From NCBI RefSeq assembly GCF_036174265.1, contig NZ_CP108055.1, positions 8,804,001 through 8,868,000 on the forward strand: a stretch of 64,000 nucleotides of DNA, written 5' to 3'. The notes below the pieces were generated by a model, which saw only the letters and a program-made list of their open reading frames with translations, was not told the DNA's origin and made no database searches. This document shows, in pieces, positions 1 to 8,936 of this stretch. Position numbers and translations under genes: made by a program. The first letter of the stretch is position 1. Each line of letters begins with the position of its first letter. The stretch comes from Streptomyces sp. NBC_00285 (GTDB lineage Bacteria; Actinomycetota; Actinomycetes; Streptomycetales; Streptomycetaceae).

Positions 1-371
1 GCGGGGGCGGCATCCGGCTGAAGTACTCGAACCCGCTGCACGTGGACGACGTGGCCGCCGACTTCCCGCACCTGAAGATCATCCTGGCGCACCCGTCCTT
101 CCCCTGGCAGGACGAGGCGCTCGCGGTCGCCACGCACAAGCCGGGCGTGCACATCGACCTGTCCGGCTGGTCGCCGAAGTACTTCCCGCCGCAGCTCGTG
201 CAGTACGCGAACACGCTGCTCAAGGACAAGGTCCTCTTCGGCTCCGACTTCCCCGTCCTCACCCCCGACCGCTGGCTCGCCGACTTCGAGAAGCTGCCGA
301 TCAAGGACGAGGTCAAGCCGAAGATCCTCAAGGAGAACGCCGCCCGGCTGCTCGGGCTGACGAAGCCGTAA
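1..371 (+). CDS. Amidohydrolase family protein, C-terminal part (5' end outside window)
   Basis: The frame is open from the first bases of the window and ends in TAA at 371, so the N-terminal part lies upstream. The visible 120 or so residues look like the C-terminal half of an amidohydrolase-2 (TIM-barrel, metal-dependent) enzyme: a DVAADFPHLKIILAHPS stretch corresponds to the strand carrying a catalytic histidine, and VLFGSDFPVLTP carries the conserved metal-binding aspartate. Members hydrolyse or decarboxylate small cyclic or aromatic acids. The next gene starts 10 bp downstream, so it is probably the upstream member of an operon with the acyl-CoA ligase and hydratase. The exact substrate cannot be read from this fragment. 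Confidence 0.8.
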   Translation, partial: GGGIRLKYSNPLHVDDVAADFPHLKIILAHPSFPWQDEALAVATHKPGVHIDLSGWSPKYFPPQLVQYANTLLKDKVLFGSDFPVLTPDRWLADFEKLPIKDEVKPKILKENAARLLGLTKP

Positions 372-381
372 GGGGCCCCAG

Positions 382-1887
382 ATGCGCAACGAGGGACTCG
401 GGTCATGGCCCGCACGCCGGGCCCGCAAGACCCCGCACCGCACCGCCCTGATCCACGGCGACACGACGGTCACCTACGCCGAGCTGCACATCCGCGTCAC
501 CCGCCTCGCCCACGCCCTGCGCGCCCGGGGCATCCGGCGCGGCGACCGCGTCGCCTACCTCGGCCCCAACCATCCCTCCTACCTGGAGACCCTGTTCGCG
601 GCCGGTGTCCTCGGCGCGGTCTTCGTCCCCCTCAACACCCGCCTCGCCGGGCCGGAGATCGCCTACCAGCTCTCCGACTCCGGGGCCAGGGCACTGGTCT
701 ACGGTCCCTCGCACGCGGGGCTCGTCGCCGGACTGCCGGGCAGCACCGACGTCCGTACCTACGTCGAAGCCGGCCCGGAGTACGAGCAGTTGCTCACCGG
801 GTCGGCGGTGGACCCGGTCGACGAACCGGTCGCTCCCGACGACACCTGCATCATCATGTACACCTCGGGCACGACGGGCCGCCCCAAGGGCGCCATGCTC
901 ACCCACGGCAACCTCACCTGGAACGCGATCAACGTCCTCGTCGACACCGACCTCATCGCCGACGAACGCGCCCTGGTCTCCGCCCCGTTGTTCCACACGG
1001 CGGGCCTGAACATGCTGACCCTTCCGGTACTGCTGAAGGGCGGCACCTGCGTCCTGGTCGAGGCCTTCGACCCGAACGCGACCTTCGACCTGATCGAACA
1101 GCACCGGATCACCTTCATGTTCGGGGTCCCGACGATGTTCGAGCAGGTGGCGCGACACCCGCGCTGGCCGGACGCCGACCTGTCCTCCCTGCGGATCCTG
1201 ACCTGCGGCGGCTCCCCGGTCTCGACGCCGCTGATCACCGCCTACCAGGAGCGCGGGCTCACCTTCCTCCAGGGCTACGGCATGACGGAGGCGTCCCCCG
1301 GCACCCTGTTCCTGGACGCCGAGCACGCCGTCAGCAAGGCGGGGTCGGCGGGCGTACCGCACTTCTTCAGCGATGTGCGGGTCATACGCCCCGACCTGAC
1401 CCCCGTCGACGTCGGCGAGACCGGCGAGGTCGTGCTCCGCGGCCCGCACGTCATGCCCGGCTACTGGGGACTGCCCGAGGAAACCGCCGCCTCCTTCGCG
1501 GACGGCTGGTTCCGCAGCGGGGACGCCGCCCGCGTCGACGAGGACGGCTACGTCTTCATCGTCGACCGCATCAAGGACATGATCATCTCCGGCGGCGAGA
1601 ACATCTACCCCGCCGAGATCGAGGACCTGCTCCTCGCCCACCCGGACATCGTCGAGTGCGCGGTCATCGGCGTCCCGGACGACAAGTGGGGCGAGGTGCC
1701 GCGGGCGGTCGTCGTCCCGCGCGAGGGCACCACGCCCGACCCCGACGAGGTCCTGGCCTCCCTGGCCGGCCGCCTCGCCAAGTACAAGATCCCCAAGTCC
1801 GTGGTGGTCGCGGACGAACTCCCGCGCACCGCCTCCGGAAAGCTCCTCAAGTCCCGGGTGCGCAAGCGCTACGGCTCCAACTCTTAG
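382..1887 (+). CDS. AMP-dependent acyl-CoA synthetase / fatty-acid-CoA ligase
   Basis: A 501-residue adenylate-forming enzyme that activates a carboxylic acid with ATP and joins it to CoA. The AMP-binding loop YTSGTTGRPKG is at about residues 160-170, the GYGMTE motif near 298, the hinge and A8 segment (DRIKDMIISGGENIYPAEIE region) near 395-415, and the catalytic lysine in TASGKLLKS near 487. Length is normal for the family. The ATG follows an AAGGGG ribosome site. It sits between an amidohydrolase and a MaoC hydratase, which fits a short catabolic or acyl-CoA modification pathway. The chain length or aromatic nature of the substrate is not decidable here. Confidence 0.93.
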   Translation: MRNEGLGSWPARRARKTPHRTALIHGDTTVTYAELHIRVTRLAHALRARGIRRGDRVAYLGPNHPSYLETLFAAGVLGAVFVPLNTRLAGPEIAYQLSDSGARALVYGPSHAGLVAGLPGSTDVRTYVEAGPEYEQLLTGSAVDPVDEPVAPDDTCIIMYTSGTTGRPKGAMLTHGNLTWNAINVLVDTDLIADERALVSAPLFHTAGLNMLTLPVLLKGGTCVLVEAFDPNATFDLIEQHRITFMFGVPTMFEQVARHPRWPDADLSSLRILTCGGSPVSTPLITAYQERGLTFLQGYGMTEASPGTLFLDAEHAVSKAGSAGVPHFFSDVRVIRPDLTPVDVGETGEVVLRGPHVMPGYWGLPEETAASFADGWFRSGDAARVDEDGYVFIVDRIKDMIISGGENIYPAEIEDLLLAHPDIVECAVIGVPDDKWGEVPRAVVVPREGTTPDPDEVLASLAGRLAKYKIPKSVVVADELPRTASGKLLKSRVRKRYGSNS

Positions 1888-1901
1888 GTAAGGACAGCTA
1901 C

Positions 1902-2357
1902 ATGAGCGTCACCGTCAACGGCCTCGACGAACTGAAGAAGCTCGCGGGCAGCGACCTCGGCACCAGCGAGTGGATCGAGGTCACCCAGGAGCGCATCAAC
2001 ACCTTCGCCGACGCCACGGGCGACCACCAGTGGATCCACGTGGACCCCGAGAAGGCGGCGGCGGGCCCCTTCGGCGCCCCCATCGCGCACGGCTACCTCA
2101 CCCTCTCCCTGTTCATCCCGCTCTTCACCGAGCTGCTGGACGTCCAGGGCGTCACCACGAAGGTCAACTACGGCCTGAACAAGGTCCGTTTCCCCTCCCC
2201 GGTGAAGGCCGGCTCCCGCATCCGCCTGGTCGCCAAGCTGACCGACGTCGAGGAGGTGCCGGGCGGTGTGCAGATCACCGTCGACGGCGCGGTGGAGATC
2301 GAGGGCGGCGCCAAGCCGGCCGCGGTGCTGCAGAGCCTTTCCCGGTTCTACGCCTAG
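1902..2357 (+). CDS. MaoC-like acyl-CoA hydratase/dehydratase
   Basis: A 151-residue single hot-dog-fold protein. The hydratase-2 signature is visible around residues 35-65: FADATGDHQWIHVDPEKA followed by GPFGAPIAHGY, supplying the catalytic Asp and His that add water to enoyl-CoA. The length equals single-domain R-specific enoyl-CoA hydratases. The start at ATG 1902 has AAGGA 8 bp upstream and lies 14 bp after the ligase stop, so the two are almost certainly co-transcribed. It would act on the CoA thioester made by the ligase or its oxidised product. Confidence 0.92.
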   Translation: MSVTVNGLDELKKLAGSDLGTSEWIEVTQERINTFADATGDHQWIHVDPEKAAAGPFGAPIAHGYLTLSLFIPLFTELLDVQGVTTKVNYGLNKVRFPSPVKAGSRIRLVAKLTDVEEVPGGVQITVDGAVEIEGGAKPAAVLQSLSRFYA

Positions 2358-2369
2358 GACGTCACGTGC

Positions 2370-2426
2370 GGGGCAGCGGGGAACGGCGCGACCGTTGTGG
2401 CTGGTCGCGCCGTTCCCCGCTGCCCC
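2370..2426. terminator. Bidirectional terminator, 24-bp perfect hairpin
   Basis: A 24-bp perfect inverted repeat (2370-2393 and 2403-2426) with a 9-base loop separates two convergent genes. The stem begins GGGGCAGCGGGGAACGG. It is very GC-rich and lacks a U-tract, as is usual in Streptomyces. Confidence 0.85.
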
Positions 2427-2441
2427 TTCGGGACGCCTGCC

Positions 2442-4112
2442 TCAGCCGGTGACGTCGACGAAGACCGGGTTGGAGTAGAACCACGTGTCCGCCCACGGGT
2501 CGCCGTTGCCGGGCTCGTGCGGAATCGGCCCGTGCGGGTCGACCGAGGCGCCGAGGTAGCCCGCGCCGTGACGGTTGCCGTCGCTGCCGCGCAGCCGGAC
2601 GTAGAAGGACTCGTCCCCCGCGGTCAGCGGGATGCGCAGGGTGTACGTCCCCTTCCGGCCGGACACGTCCTTCGTCCGGACTACCTTGGTGTCGGGCGCT
2701 CTCCAGCTGTCCCGGTCGGCCACCGGACCGCGCACCACGCCCCGGATCACGTCGACGTGCGCCAACTCGGGCAGGATTCCCTGCGGGTTGGCCCGGGAGG
2801 CGCTCGTGACCGTCACGTACAGCGTGATCCGCTCGCCCTTGCGGACCCGCAGCCGCCCGCCCAGCGTGACACCGCGCCCGGAGTCGCAGTCCCGCTTCAC
2901 ACGGACGTCCAGCCCGTCGAGCAGATGCCCGTGGTCCACCCAGACCCGGCCCGCGCGCATGCCCGCCATCACCGAGCGGTAGCCGTAGCGGGTCACGCCG
3001 ACGTGGGTGCGGCTGAACTGGCCCGGCCAGAAGTCGCTGCCGGGCTGCGCGGTGTCGGTGTTCACCGGGTCGGGCAGCTTGCCGGTGTTGTCGAAGTTCT
3101 GCCCCGCCGGCCAGTCGCCGTTCTTCCAGGTGTCGAAGACGGTGCGGTGGTTGTCGGAGTTCGTGGTGATCGAGAACAGGCTGCCTTCGGCCAGCATCGA
3201 GTCCCACAGCCCGCCGACGGTCGCCGTCGCCCAGTCGAAGCCGCCGTACGTCACATAGGCCTCGGCCGGATAGCCCGACCACGACTGCGCCGACGGCTTG
3301 TTCTCGTACTCGCCGCGGATCGACGTCGCACCGCGCCAACCGGGGAGCGCCGCGCCCTGGGCGCCCGGTGCGCCCTCCATGCCGATCATGATCTCGGGGG
3401 CCGCGTCCCGCCAGCCCCGCATCTCGTGCGGGGAGTCGATGCCCAGGCGCAGCGGGTGGTTGGCGAGGACCAGGACGTCGTCGACGTGGCCCGAACGGCG
3501 CTGCTCCGCCAGCCACTTGATCGCCTTGACGGCGTGGGCCTCGTTGCGGGCGGTGTCCGTGGCGCCGGCGGAACCCTCGGTCCAGCCGAGCAGCTTGCCG
3601 TCGTAGGCGAGCTCGAACTGCGTGAGCAGGTCGGTCTCGTGGGGCCCGGGAGCCGCGAACACCGTGCAGTGCTCGGCGGCCGGGATGTACCACTCCAGGC
3701 CCTGGAAGATCAGCTGACGCGGGTTCTGCGCGCGGGCCTTGACGATCTCCGCGTGTTCCAGCGCGGCACCGTACTGCGCGTGCCCGAAGTTGGAGTGCTC
3801 GTTGAACACCATCCAGTCGAGGCCGTACTTCGCGGCGGCCTTCGCCTGCTGGGAGAACGTGTACTTCGCGTCGTGGCTGTAGACGGAGTGCACATGGTGG
3901 TCGCCGACCAGGTAGGCCAGGCGCGGGTCCTCGCCGCCGAAGCCGTGCCCGCGGGGAGCGGCGAAGGCGGGAGTCGCCGCCGAGCCGAGGGCGAACGCGG
4001 CGCCGAACAGGCCCGCGCTGCGCAGGAGTCCACGTCTGGACACGCCCTGCGCGTCGAGCTCGGCGGGAGGGACGGAGGGGTCGGCCCAGGAGGGCAGTTG
4101 CTGCTCGGTCAT
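2442..4112 (-). CDS. Secreted PHP-type metallohydrolase (CehA/McbA-like), Tat signal
   Basis: A 556-residue protein with an N-terminal twin-arginine signal (SRRGLLRSAGLFGAAFAL, ending near ATPAFA), so it is exported folded. The mature part opens with the PHP/CehA pattern VGDHHVHSVYSHDAKYT and then FNEHSN, which supply metal-binding His and Asp residues; ANHPLRLG follows further on. A beta-rich C-terminal domain occupies about the last 150 residues. PHP enzymes hydrolyse phosphoesters, and some CehA-like members hydrolyse carbamates. It is the last gene of a leftward operon 10 bp after a second exported phosphoesterase, favouring removal of phosphate from an extracellular glycan or glycerophosphate substrate (inference). 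Confidence 0.8.
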   Translation of the reverse strand: MTEQQLPSWADPSVPPAELDAQGVSRRGLLRSAGLFGAAFALGSAATPAFAAPRGHGFGGEDPRLAYLVGDHHVHSVYSHDAKYTFSQQAKAAAKYGLDWMVFNEHSNFGHAQYGAALEHAEIVKARAQNPRQLIFQGLEWYIPAAEHCTVFAAPGPHETDLLTQFELAYDGKLLGWTEGSAGATDTARNEAHAVKAIKWLAEQRRSGHVDDVLVLANHPLRLGIDSPHEMRGWRDAAPEIMIGMEGAPGAQGAALPGWRGATSIRGEYENKPSAQSWSGYPAEAYVTYGGFDWATATVGGLWDSMLAEGSLFSITTNSDNHRTVFDTWKNGDWPAGQNFDNTGKLPDPVNTDTAQPGSDFWPGQFSRTHVGVTRYGYRSVMAGMRAGRVWVDHGHLLDGLDVRVKRDCDSGRGVTLGGRLRVRKGERITLYVTVTSASRANPQGILPELAHVDVIRGVVRGPVADRDSWRAPDTKVVRTKDVSGRKGTYTLRIPLTAGDESFYVRLRGSDGNRHGAGYLGASVDPHGPIPHEPGNGDPWADTWFYSNPVFVDVTG

Positions 4113-4122
4113 GGTGATCCCG

Positions 4123-5952
4123 TCAGTGCGTCATGAAGGAGGAGACGGGCAGAGCCCGTCCGACGATCCGGACATCGCCGAGCCGGCCGTGGAAGATCTG
4201 GTCGATCTTGTCGGCGTACGTGTAGCCGCCCAGCAGCCACGGTTCCCCGGCCGAGGTGATCCCGACGGCGGACGCCTTCGGGTTGCGGACCACCGGGCAG
4301 CCCTGGACGTACAGCGTGGTGTGCTTTCCGTCGTTGACGACGGCGAGGTGCCACCAGGTCTCGAGCGGAGTCTCCTGACCCCAGTTGGTGGCGATGCCCT
4401 CCTGGTTGAGGGGCCGCATGGCCCACTGCGGCTCACGGTCGTTGGAGAGCGAGAGCGTGGCGAGGGGCTCGTCGGGGTCGTCGCCGGTCTTGCCGGCGGC
4501 GCCGCCCGTACCGCGCCGACTGACCAGTCCCGCCCAGGCGTTGTGGTCCGGGTCCCAGTCGGCGGGCATCCGGTAGAACACCTCGATGGTGTAACCGTCT
4601 CTGAAGACCGCCGAGTTGAGCGGCGCCTTGTCGACCGTCTGCAGATAGGCGCCCTTCAGAGGCGACTTGTAGCCCTGGAACTCCAGGCTGCCGTGGCCCG
4701 GCTGGTCCGGGTGGTGGTCGGCGGACCAGGCCAGCGAGCCGCCGCCGACCGACACCACGGTGAGGTCGTTGCCCCGGCCGGACAGGTCGCGGACCGTGCC
4801 GGAGGAGGGCGCCGAGTCGAAGCGCCAGTACGCGGCCGTACCCGGCACCAGCATCTTCGACGCCGGGCGCGCCGCCCGCGCGGGCACGGGGTCGAACCCG
4901 GCGAAGCGGGCGGCGAAGTCGATGTCGACGGAGAACCGGTCGGCGTCGCCGCTCAGCTCGACCTCCTGCCGCTCCAGCTCGTTGAGCCCCTTCGAGGCCC
5001 GGCCCAGGATCCACGGGGAGACCGTCTCCACGTCGATCACGCCGCGGTCGATGTCGAAGCGGTACAGGCGGATCATGGCGGCACCGCCGAAGTACCGGTT
5101 CTGGTAGTTCGTCAGGTGCAGGTGGACGTCGTTGCCCGCCGTGTTCTTCCGGGTCGCCCGGCCGGCCGGCCAGTAGTGCCCGTTGAGGGTCAGGAAGATC
5201 TGGTCGTGGTCCTTGACCAGCTGGTCCCACAGCTGCTGACCGTAGTCCGACAGGGTGTCGTCCTCGACGACCAGCTCGTGCGTGGTCAGGACGACCGGCG
5301 TGGTGGGGTGGGCGGCCAGGACACTCTTCGCCCAGGCGTACCCCTTGTCCGACAGCCGCCAGTCCAGCGCGAGCACCATCCACTCGCGGCCCGCCGCCTT
5401 GAACAGGTGATAGGTGTTGTAGCCGTCGGGGGAGGCGCCGCCGAAGGTGCCCTGGCCCTTGAACCGGGCGGGACCGAAGGTGTCCAGGTACGGCGTCGCG
5501 CCGCGCTGGTCGGTGGTGGACGACTTCACGTCGTGGTTGCCCGCGAGGACGCTGTAGCCGACGCCCCGCCGGTCAAGGAGCCTGAACGCCTCGCCGATCG
5601 CCGCGAACTCGGGCGCCGCACCGTTCTGCGTGAGGTCGCCGAGGTGGGACAGGAAGACGATGTTCTCGTCCTTCCCGTGCTCCAGGAGATACCGCAGCGA
5701 GGCCTCGACGGGAGCCTTGTCGATGCTCGGCCCGTCGAAGAGGTACTGGGTGTCGGGCATCACGGCGAGCGTGAAACGCCGGCTCTCCGTGTCGGGCCGC
5801 CGGCCGGACGACACCGAGGCCTCGGCCACGGTCGGCAGCGCGATCGCGGCCGTGGCCGCCGCGCCCAGCAGTGCCGTCGCCCGCAGAAAACTGCGCCGTC
5901 CGGCGCCGGCCTGCGCGGCCTCGCCCTGGTTGTGGTCATGCGAAGTACACAC
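4123..5952 (-). CDS. Secreted metallophosphoesterase with C-terminal LamG/concanavalin-like domain
   Basis: A 609-residue exported enzyme. Start GTG at 5952 is chosen because GGAG lies 5 bp upstream and it is followed by a Tat-type signal (GRRSFLRATALLGAAATAAIAL). Calcineurin-like motifs follow in order: MPDTQYLFD, LSHLGDLTQNG, VLAGNHD, LTTHELV and NGHYW, giving the two-metal site. Roughly residues 400-600 form a LamG-like beta-sandwich (YWRFD, GYTIEVFYRMP, WWHLAVVNDGKHTTLYVQG), probably for carbohydrate binding. It lies 35 bp after the beta-galactosidase in the same operon, so it probably dephosphorylates a sugar-containing substrate outside the cell. Confidence 0.85.
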   Translation of the reverse strand: MCTSHDHNQGEAAQAGAGRRSFLRATALLGAAATAAIALPTVAEASVSSGRRPDTESRRFTLAVMPDTQYLFDGPSIDKAPVEASLRYLLEHGKDENIVFLSHLGDLTQNGAAPEFAAIGEAFRLLDRRGVGYSVLAGNHDVKSSTTDQRGATPYLDTFGPARFKGQGTFGGASPDGYNTYHLFKAAGREWMVLALDWRLSDKGYAWAKSVLAAHPTTPVVLTTHELVVEDDTLSDYGQQLWDQLVKDHDQIFLTLNGHYWPAGRATRKNTAGNDVHLHLTNYQNRYFGGAAMIRLYRFDIDRGVIDVETVSPWILGRASKGLNELERQEVELSGDADRFSVDIDFAARFAGFDPVPARAARPASKMLVPGTAAYWRFDSAPSSGTVRDLSGRGNDLTVVSVGGGSLAWSADHHPDQPGHGSLEFQGYKSPLKGAYLQTVDKAPLNSAVFRDGYTIEVFYRMPADWDPDHNAWAGLVSRRGTGGAAGKTGDDPDEPLATLSLSNDREPQWAMRPLNQEGIATNWGQETPLETWWHLAVVNDGKHTTLYVQGCPVVRNPKASAVGITSAGEPWLLGGYTYADKIDQIFHGRLGDVRIVGRALPVSSFMTH

Positions 5953-5987
5953 GTGTGCTCCGTAGCGAAGGGAAGTCGAGAGGGGAT

Positions 5988-8936
5988 TCAGAGCGCGCGC
6001 AGGGTCCAGCTCCAGCGATGGACGCCCGGCGCGACGAGATGGGAAGCAGAGGTGTCGGGGCCGCACGAGGCGGTGCCGAGGCCGCGGTGGGCCGCGTCGA
6101 TGTGCACCACACAGCCCGCCCGCGGGACGAGTTCGTCGTGGTGCGAGGCGCCGGTGAGGTCCGCGGCGCGGTACCGGCTCACACCGACCTGGCGCGGTTC
6201 GTCCAGGACGACCGAGAGGCCGGTGGCGTCCGGCGCCGAGAGCGTGAAGTGCCGTACGCCGTGCCGGCCGCCGCTCTCCTGCGGACGCAGATAGGGGGTG
6301 AACAGCTCGTCCACGGGCACCGAGTGGCAGCCGACGGGCGCCCCGAAGGCGCGGTCCGGATACGACTCCCAGGGGCCCTGTCCGTACCACTCCATCAGGT
6401 CGAGCCCCGCGACCGTCTCGAACACCGAGCCCACCCGCGCCACGTCGTGGAACTCGCCCGGCAGCTCGGCCGACTCCTCGACGTGGACGCCGCCCTCGAC
6501 GGCGGTGAAGACCTGCACATGGCGGACGACACCCGCCTCGCAGACGTACTCGGCACGCACGGTGGTCCGTCCCTCGCCCCGGCGCACGTCCGCGACCTTG
6601 CGTACCGGCGACTCCAGGCCCAGGTCACGCCAGCGGGGCGCCATGCCGCCCAGTTCGTCGTTGTCGGTGGGCGCCCGCCACAGACAGAGCGTGGGGGCGC
6701 AGGTGAGCAGGGGGTGGACCAGGAGCCCGTCGCCGTCGACCTCGACGGAACGGTTCCGCACGGCCACGGGAGCCTCGGGCACCGCCTCCCGCAGCCGTAC
6801 CTGCGGCAGGCACACCACCGTGCCGCGCTGCGCCCACGGTTCGTCCTGTGCGGTCGTCACCCGCAGGGTCAGCCACGCCTCACCGCCCTCCTCGGGCAGC
6901 TCGAACGGCAGCGCCACCGACGCCGTCTCGCCGGGCCGAAGATCGGGCAGCTCGGCGGGCGCGGTCAGGGTGCGGCCGTCGGCCAGGGACAGCTCCCACT
7001 CGCCGGCCAGCCAGGCCAGGCCCCGGAAGTGCTGGTGGTTGCCGAGGACGATGCCCTCGTGCCGGAAGCACTCGATGCGCACCGGCGCCGCGATCTCCCG
7101 GTGCTCGTACATCACCGGCTTCGGCGTGCGGTCGGGAAAGACCACGCCGTCGGCGATGAAGGCGCCGTCATGGATCGCCTCGCCGAAGTCACCGCCGTAC
7201 GCCCAGCGGTGGCCGGGCGCGGCGACACCGTTGTCATAGAGTCCGACGCCCCCACGTCCGACCGGTCTGCCGTCGTTCACACGCTGCAGAATGCCGTGGT
7301 CCCAGAACTCCCAGATGAACCCGCCCTGAAGACCTGGCGTTGACTCGATGGCCGCCCAATGGTCCGCGAGCGTGCCGTTGCTGTTGCCCATGGCGTGGGA
7401 GTACTCGCACCAGATCAGCGGCTTGGTCTGCCGCCCGGACAGGGCGTGGTCCACGCACTCCTCCAGCGAGGCGTACATGGGGCAGGCGATGTCGGAGGCG
7501 TCGCCGGTCGCCGCCCAGTCGAGCTTGGCCGCCCCCTCGTACTGGACCGGCCGGGTCGGATCGTGCCGGCGCACCCAGCCGGCCGCCGCGTCGTGGTTGG
7601 CCCCGTAGTCGGACTCGTTGCCCAGTGACCAGATGATCACCGACGGGTGGTTCTTGTCCCGGAGCACCATCCGCGAGACCCGGTCCACGAAGGCGTTCAG
7701 ATAGCGCGGGTCGTCGGCGATCTCGTGGGCGTGGTCGTGCGACTCGATGTCCGCCTCGTCGACGACGTAGAGACCGAGCTCGTCGGCCAGGTCGTAGAGG
7801 GAGGGATCACCGGGGTAGTGGGAGGTGCGGATCGCGTTGAACCCGAAGCGCTTCAGCGTGATCAGGTCCGCGCGCAGGTCGTCGTACGACACCGTCCGCC
7901 CGGTCAGCGGGTGGAAGTCGTGCCGGTTGACGCCCCGGATGAAGACCCGCTCGCCGTTGACCAGCAGGTCCCGGCCGACGATCTCGACGTCCCGGAATCC
8001 GATCCGGTGCCGTGCGGTGTCGGCGACCGTGCCGTCGGCGCGGTGGAGCCGCACAGTGAGGTCGTAGAGCTCGGGAATCTCGGCGTTCCAGGTGCGGACG
8101 TTCGGGACCCAGGTGGTGAGACGTGCCTCGCCGAGGAAGTCGGAGACCCGGTCGTCCTCCCGGTTGAACCGGTCGAACTCCACGTCCTGCGCCAGCTGAA
8201 GACCGTCCAGCTCACCGCTGACGTACCACCCCTCGGGGAGCGCCCCGCCCGTGTCCCGCACCCGGCAGTCCACCCGCAGCTCACCGCCGTGGGAGGCCCG
8301 CACGCCCACGTCGGCCAGGTGCAGCGGATCCGTCGCGTACAGCAGCACCGAGCGGGTGATCCCGCCGTGCCACCACTGGTCCTGGTCCTCGATGTGCGAG
8401 GCGTCCGACCACTTGACCACCGTCAGGCGCAGGGTGCTGGGCGAGCCGGCGCTCACCAGGTGGGTCAGGTCGAACTCGGCGGCCAGATGGGAGTCCTTGG
8501 AGACGCCGACGGGCCGCCCGTCCACGTGCACGAGGAGCACGCTCTCGGCGGCCCCGACCTGGAGCACGACCCGGCGCCCGGCCCACTCGGCGGGGACGTC
8601 CACCTCGCGTTCGTGGACGCCGGTGGGGTTGGCCGCGGGGGAGTGGGGCGGGAACTGCGGGAACGGCATCGTGACGTTGGTGTACTGCGGCAGGTCGTCC
8701 GTGCCCTGCATCGTCCAGACACCGGGGACGTACGACGACGACCACGCACCGCCGACCGGCGCGTCCGGAGCTGGCAGCAACTGGAAACGCCAGTCGCCGT
8801 CCAGGAGGAGTGCTCCGGAGCGCCGGTCGACGGCGTTCATGGGCAGCCGCCCCCAGGAGGTCACCTCGGGTGCCTCCCAGGGGCGCAGGGCGATGAGGGG
8901 ATCGGCGGGGTGGGGTCCGCGGGGTGCGTCGGTCAT
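5988..8936 (-). CDS. Beta-galactosidase, GH2 (LacZ type)
   Basis: A 982-residue cytoplasmic GH2 enzyme with no signal peptide; length matches LacZ-type enzymes. The N-terminal sugar-binding domain (RRSGALLLDGDWRFQLLPAP, then TMPFPQFPP) precedes the TIM barrel. The acid/base glutamate is E441 in WSLGNESDYG and the nucleophile is about E511 in IWCEYSHAMGNSNG. The C-terminal region carries the beta-galactosidase small-chain fold (WYGQGPWESYPDR). The start ATG 8936 overlaps the phosphodiesterase stop (ATGA), giving translational coupling. It should cleave terminal beta-galactose from oligosaccharides brought in by the adjacent importer. Confidence 0.93.
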   Translation of the reverse strand: MTDAPRGPHPADPLIALRPWEAPEVTSWGRLPMNAVDRRSGALLLDGDWRFQLLPAPDAPVGGAWSSSYVPGVWTMQGTDDLPQYTNVTMPFPQFPPHSPAANPTGVHEREVDVPAEWAGRRVVLQVGAAESVLLVHVDGRPVGVSKDSHLAAEFDLTHLVSAGSPSTLRLTVVKWSDASHIEDQDQWWHGGITRSVLLYATDPLHLADVGVRASHGGELRVDCRVRDTGGALPEGWYVSGELDGLQLAQDVEFDRFNREDDRVSDFLGEARLTTWVPNVRTWNAEIPELYDLTVRLHRADGTVADTARHRIGFRDVEIVGRDLLVNGERVFIRGVNRHDFHPLTGRTVSYDDLRADLITLKRFGFNAIRTSHYPGDPSLYDLADELGLYVVDEADIESHDHAHEIADDPRYLNAFVDRVSRMVLRDKNHPSVIIWSLGNESDYGANHDAAAGWVRRHDPTRPVQYEGAAKLDWAATGDASDIACPMYASLEECVDHALSGRQTKPLIWCEYSHAMGNSNGTLADHWAAIESTPGLQGGFIWEFWDHGILQRVNDGRPVGRGGVGLYDNGVAAPGHRWAYGGDFGEAIHDGAFIADGVVFPDRTPKPVMYEHREIAAPVRIECFRHEGIVLGNHQHFRGLAWLAGEWELSLADGRTLTAPAELPDLRPGETASVALPFELPEEGGEAWLTLRVTTAQDEPWAQRGTVVCLPQVRLREAVPEAPVAVRNRSVEVDGDGLLVHPLLTCAPTLCLWRAPTDNDELGGMAPRWRDLGLESPVRKVADVRRGEGRTTVRAEYVCEAGVVRHVQVFTAVEGGVHVEESAELPGEFHDVARVGSVFETVAGLDLMEWYGQGPWESYPDRAFGAPVGCHSVPVDELFTPYLRPQESGGRHGVRHFTLSAPDATGLSVVLDEPRQVGVSRYRAADLTGASHHDELVPRAGCVVHIDAAHRGLGTASCGPDTSASHLVAPGVHRWSWTLRAL

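Noticed and set aside
4111..6294. Long open frame on the plus strand opposite the metallophosphoesterase
   Set aside because: It is the antisense shadow of a high-GC gene. The minus-strand frame has clear phosphoesterase motifs, while the plus frame is rich in Arg, Gly and Val without any motif.
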